NCBI RefSeq assembly: GCF_003977665.1
Contig: NZ_RYYV01000001.1
Coordinates: 62,001 to 126,000 of the forward strand
Length of the DNA stretch: 64,000 nucleotides
From: Dyella choica
GTDB lineage: Bacteria; Pseudomonadota; Gammaproteobacteria; Xanthomonadales; Rhodanobacteraceae
Reading direction: 5' to 3'
This document shows, piece after piece, positions 62,074 through 64,000 of the stretch. Positions within the stretch are counted from its first letter, which is position 1, and each line of letters starts with the position of its first letter. The notes beneath the pieces are model-generated. The model was not told the DNA's origin. It saw nothing but the letters and a program-made list of their open reading frames with translations, and did not search any database. A program made the position numbers and the translations under genes.

Positions 62074-63089
62074 GCGGCGAACACGGCCCTCATCCGCGCA
62101 AGCGTAGGCTGCTCGATCACCCCGCGCTCGGTAACGATGGCATCGATCAGGGAAGCCGGCGTGACATCGAACACCGGATTCCAGGCTTGCGCCCCTTCCA
62201 CCACGGTACGGCGCCCCGCCACGCTCAGCAGTTCTGCGGTGTCACGCAATTCGATGTCAATGTCATCGCCCGTAGCGGTCGCCATATCCACCGTGGACGA
62301 AGGCGCTACCACCATGAACTTCACGCCATGGTGGCGGGCGGCAATGGCGAGCTGGTAAGTGCCGATCTTGTTGGCGGTATCGCCATTGGCGGCAATGCGA
62401 TCCGCCCCCACGATCACCCACTTCACGGCGCCGGATTTCATCAGATGCGAGGCGGCCGAATCGGCAATCAGCTTGGCGGGAATGCCGTCGCGCACCAGCT
62501 CCCACATGGTGAGCCGCGCCCCTTGCTGCCAGGGACGCGTCTCGCCGGCAAACACCTGGTTGATCCGCCCCGCCGCGACGCCGGCGCGGATCACTCCTAA
62601 CGCAGTGCCGTAGCCGGAGGTGGCCAGCGCGCCGGCGTTGCAATGGGTCATTACGCCGGAGCCAGGAGCAATCAACGCCGCCCCTAGTTCCCCCATGTGA
62701 TGGTTGGCGGCCAGATCTTCATCTTGAATGGCCTGGGCTTCGCGCTCCAGGGCCGCCGTGTCCGCACCTGCGGCCAGGCACGCCTTCATCCGATCGAGTG
62801 CCCACATCAGGTTCACCGCAGTAGGACGTGCTGCTCGAAGCTCGGCCAGCGCCTGCTCCATCGGCGCACCGTGCCGCGCGGCAAGCACCACGCCCCAGGC
62901 TGCCGCAATTCCGATGGCCGGCGCGCCTCGCACCACCAGGTCCTTGATAGCCTGGGTAACCGCCTGGAAATCGCGGTATTCCAGCCACTGCTCCTCGGTG
63001 GGCAGCAGGCGCTGATCCAGCAGGCGCAGATGATCGCCGCGCCATTGCACGGCGCGGATGGTGTCATGGGCGGAGGCGAGATTAGTCAT
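62070..63089 (-). CDS. mtnA: S-methyl-5-thioribose-1-phosphate isomerase
   Basis: Converts methylthioribose-1-phosphate to methylthioribulose-1-phosphate in methionine salvage. 339 residues: [19 protein letters not shown], catalytic Cys in [19 protein letters not shown], and Asp in [19 protein letters not shown]. With the transaminase and omega-amidase at 25-27 kb it suggests a partly complete salvage route; other mtn genes are not in this window. Confidence 0.95.
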   Translation of the reverse strand: MTNLASAHDTIRAVQWRGDHLRLLDQRLLPTEEQWLEYRDFQAVTQAIKDLVVRGAPAIGIAAAWGVVLAARHGAPMEQALAELRAARPTAVNLMWALDRMKACLAAGADTAALEREAQAIQDEDLAANHHMGELGAALIAPGSGVMTHCNAGALATSGYGTALGVIRAGVAAGRINQVFAGETRPWQQGARLTMWELVRDGIPAKLIADSAASHLMKSGAVKWVIVGADRIAANGDTANKIGTYQLAIAARHHGVKFMVVAPSSTVDMATATGDDIDIELRDTAELLSVAGRRTVVEGAQAWNPVFDVTPASLIDAIVTERGVIEQPTLARMRAVFAA

Positions 63090-63129
63090 TGCGTTAGTTT
63101 AGCAGCAATGCTTCGCATGCCTTGGGCAC

Positions 63130-63193
63130 GTAGGCTGGGATGACAATCCCAGCTTCGTGCCTGGGGGATGCTGGGATTGTCATCCCAGCCTAC
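63130..63193. repeat. REP/BIME-like element between mtnA and phaC
   Basis: GTAGGCTGGGAT...ATCCCAGCCTAC, with inner GACAATCCCAGC and GCTGGGATTGTC halves. Ends 4 bp before the phaC stop codon. Confidence 0.85.
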
Positions 63194-63196
63194 GCG

Positions 63197-64000
63197 CTAC
63201 GCGCCGCGTTGGCGCAGCCACTGATGGATCGATGGCGCCACTTCGCGCTGCGCGCGGCCGGAAACGTAGATGCCGATATGCCCGCCCTTGAAGGCGATCT
63301 CAGTGTAATCGGTGGTGCCGACGTGGCGCTGCAGCGCCCGCGACGCATCCGGCGGCACCAGGTGATCCTGGGTGGCGTAGATGTTGAGCACCGGCTGGGT
63401 GACCATCCCCAAGTCCACCGGCTGCCTACCGATCTGAAGGTCGCCTTTGATGAGCTTGTTCTGCTGGAAGAATGCCTTGATGAATTCGCGGAAGGCTTCG
63501 CCGGCCTGGTCGGGCGAATCGAAGATCCAGCGCTCCATGCGCAGGAAATTTTTCAATTCCGCCGGGTTGTCGAGGATCTCGACCATGCTCACGTATTTCT
63601 GCTGGTTCAAGCGCAGCGGCTTGAGCATCAGGTACACCCAATTCATCAGCTCCGCCGGGACGTTGCCCAGCGTGTCGACGAACAGGTCCACGTCCATGCT
63701 CTGTACCCAGTGCGAGAGCATGTTGTCCGGCGTACGGAAGTCCACCGGCGTCACCATGGTGACCAGGTTCTTCACCTTCTCCGGGTGCATGGCGGTGTAG
63801 CACAGCGAAAACGTGCCGCCCTGGCAGATGCCGAGCAGGTTGATCGCGTCCAGGCCGTGGCGCTTGCGGACGGCATCGACGGCACGATCCAGATAGCCGT
63901 TGAGATAATCGTCCAGCGTGAGCCAGCGGTCTGCGCCGTCGGGATAGCCCCAGTCGATGAGATAGACGTCCTCACCCTGCTCCAGCAGGTTGCGCACCAG
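63197..64000 (-). CDS. phaC: Class III poly(3-hydroxyalkanoate) synthase PhaC (C-terminal part, cut by window edge)
   Basis: Polymerises (R)-3-hydroxyacyl-CoA into storage polyester. 267 codons in the window; the N-terminus lies beyond 64000. The lipase-like box GICQGG carries the catalytic Cys, with Asp in ATQDHLVPPD and His in KGGHIGIYVSG. The compact C-terminus (GRAQREVAPSIHQWL) and the wording DRWLTLDDYLNGYLDRAVDAV (quoted as LTLDDYLNGYL) fit class III, which needs PhaE; phaE is expected just outside the window. Confidence 0.92.
   Translation of the reverse strand: MVRNLLEQGEDVYLIDWGYPDGADRWLTLDDYLNGYLDRAVDAVRKRHGLDAINLLGICQGGTFSLCYTAMHPEKVKNLVTMVTPVDFRTPDNMLSHWVQSMDVDLFVDTLGNVPAELMNWVYLMLKPLRLNQQKYVSMVEILDNPAELKNFLRMERWIFDSPDQAGEAFREFIKAFFQQNKLIKGDLQIGRQPVDLGMVTQPVLNIYATQDHLVPPDASRALQRHVGTTDYTEIAFKGGHIGIYVSGRAQREVAPSIHQWLRQRGA

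Overview
The window is a GC-rich chromosomal segment of a gammaproteobacterium, most likely a Xanthomonadales (Lysobacterales) member of the Rhodanobacteraceae type (Dyella/Rhodanobacter/Frateuria-like). This is inferred from gene content and order: the tig-clpP-clpX-lon-hupB-ppiD block, the yafS-rnhA-dnaQ / gloB-mltD block, a ppsR/ppsA divergent pair, a smc-zipA pair, a YtrA-type GntR/ABC operon with two small lipoproteins, and a class III PHA synthase. Nearly everything is ordinary core genome. There is no prophage, CRISPR array, insertion sequence or rRNA operon.

Layout. 1-4.0 kb: truncated UDP-glucose dehydrogenase, a secreted FKBP-type PPIase, a CPA2 cation/proton antiporter, then a tRNA Ala-Glu-Asp operon with a near-consensus promoter. 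4.1-9.7 kb: YfaZ-type porin, DUF1249 protein, PEP synthase regulator ppsR divergent from ppsA, a stack of five hairpins, and signal peptidase I. 9.8-15 kb: tRNA-Ser, PP2C phosphatase, dnaQ-rnhA-yafS (minus) and gloB-mltD (plus). 15-24.4 kb: protein quality-control block on the minus strand (tRNA-Leu, tig, clpP, clpX, lon, hupB, tRNA-Val, tRNA-Asp, ppiD). 24.7-25.4 kb: five-tRNA operon (Arg-Pro-Arg-His-Lys). 25.5-34.8 kb: omega-amidase and methionine-type aminotransferase, a LysR/azoreductase divergent pair, zipA, smc, bolA, yciI. 35-38.7 kb: YtrA-type operon with its probable operator. 38.8-45 kb: fumC, purB, a TauE/SafE exporter, a DUF1579-like protein, the ribosomal oxygenase roxA with an unknown partner. 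45-51 kb: sucA-sucB-lpdA. 51-55.4 kb: LOG protein, acrylyl-CoA reductase, a PilH-like receiver, cbpA, hsp20, a peroxiredoxin. 55.4-58.5 kb: three tandem secreted Cys-rich paralogues of unknown function. 58.9-64 kb: gyrA, a GtrA-family protein, mtnA and the 3' part of phaC.

Most unusual content. (1) Three tandem paralogous exported proteins (55384-58508), with six cysteines conserved in spacing and each with its own leader carrying the same gap-free 34-bp element. This is the best candidate for an undescribed system here. (2) A dispersed family of palindromic REP/BIME-like repeats, with a second unrelated repeat pair at 51048-51164. (3) A 143-bp run of five back-to-back hairpins immediately after ppsA. 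(4) A dyad operator over the putative promoter of the YtrA-type operon. (5) The same 13-bp hairpin core placed after sucA and after lpdA. (6) Ala at GyrA position 83.

All identifications come from reading translated sequence and motifs. No database search was run, and identities quoted are by eye.
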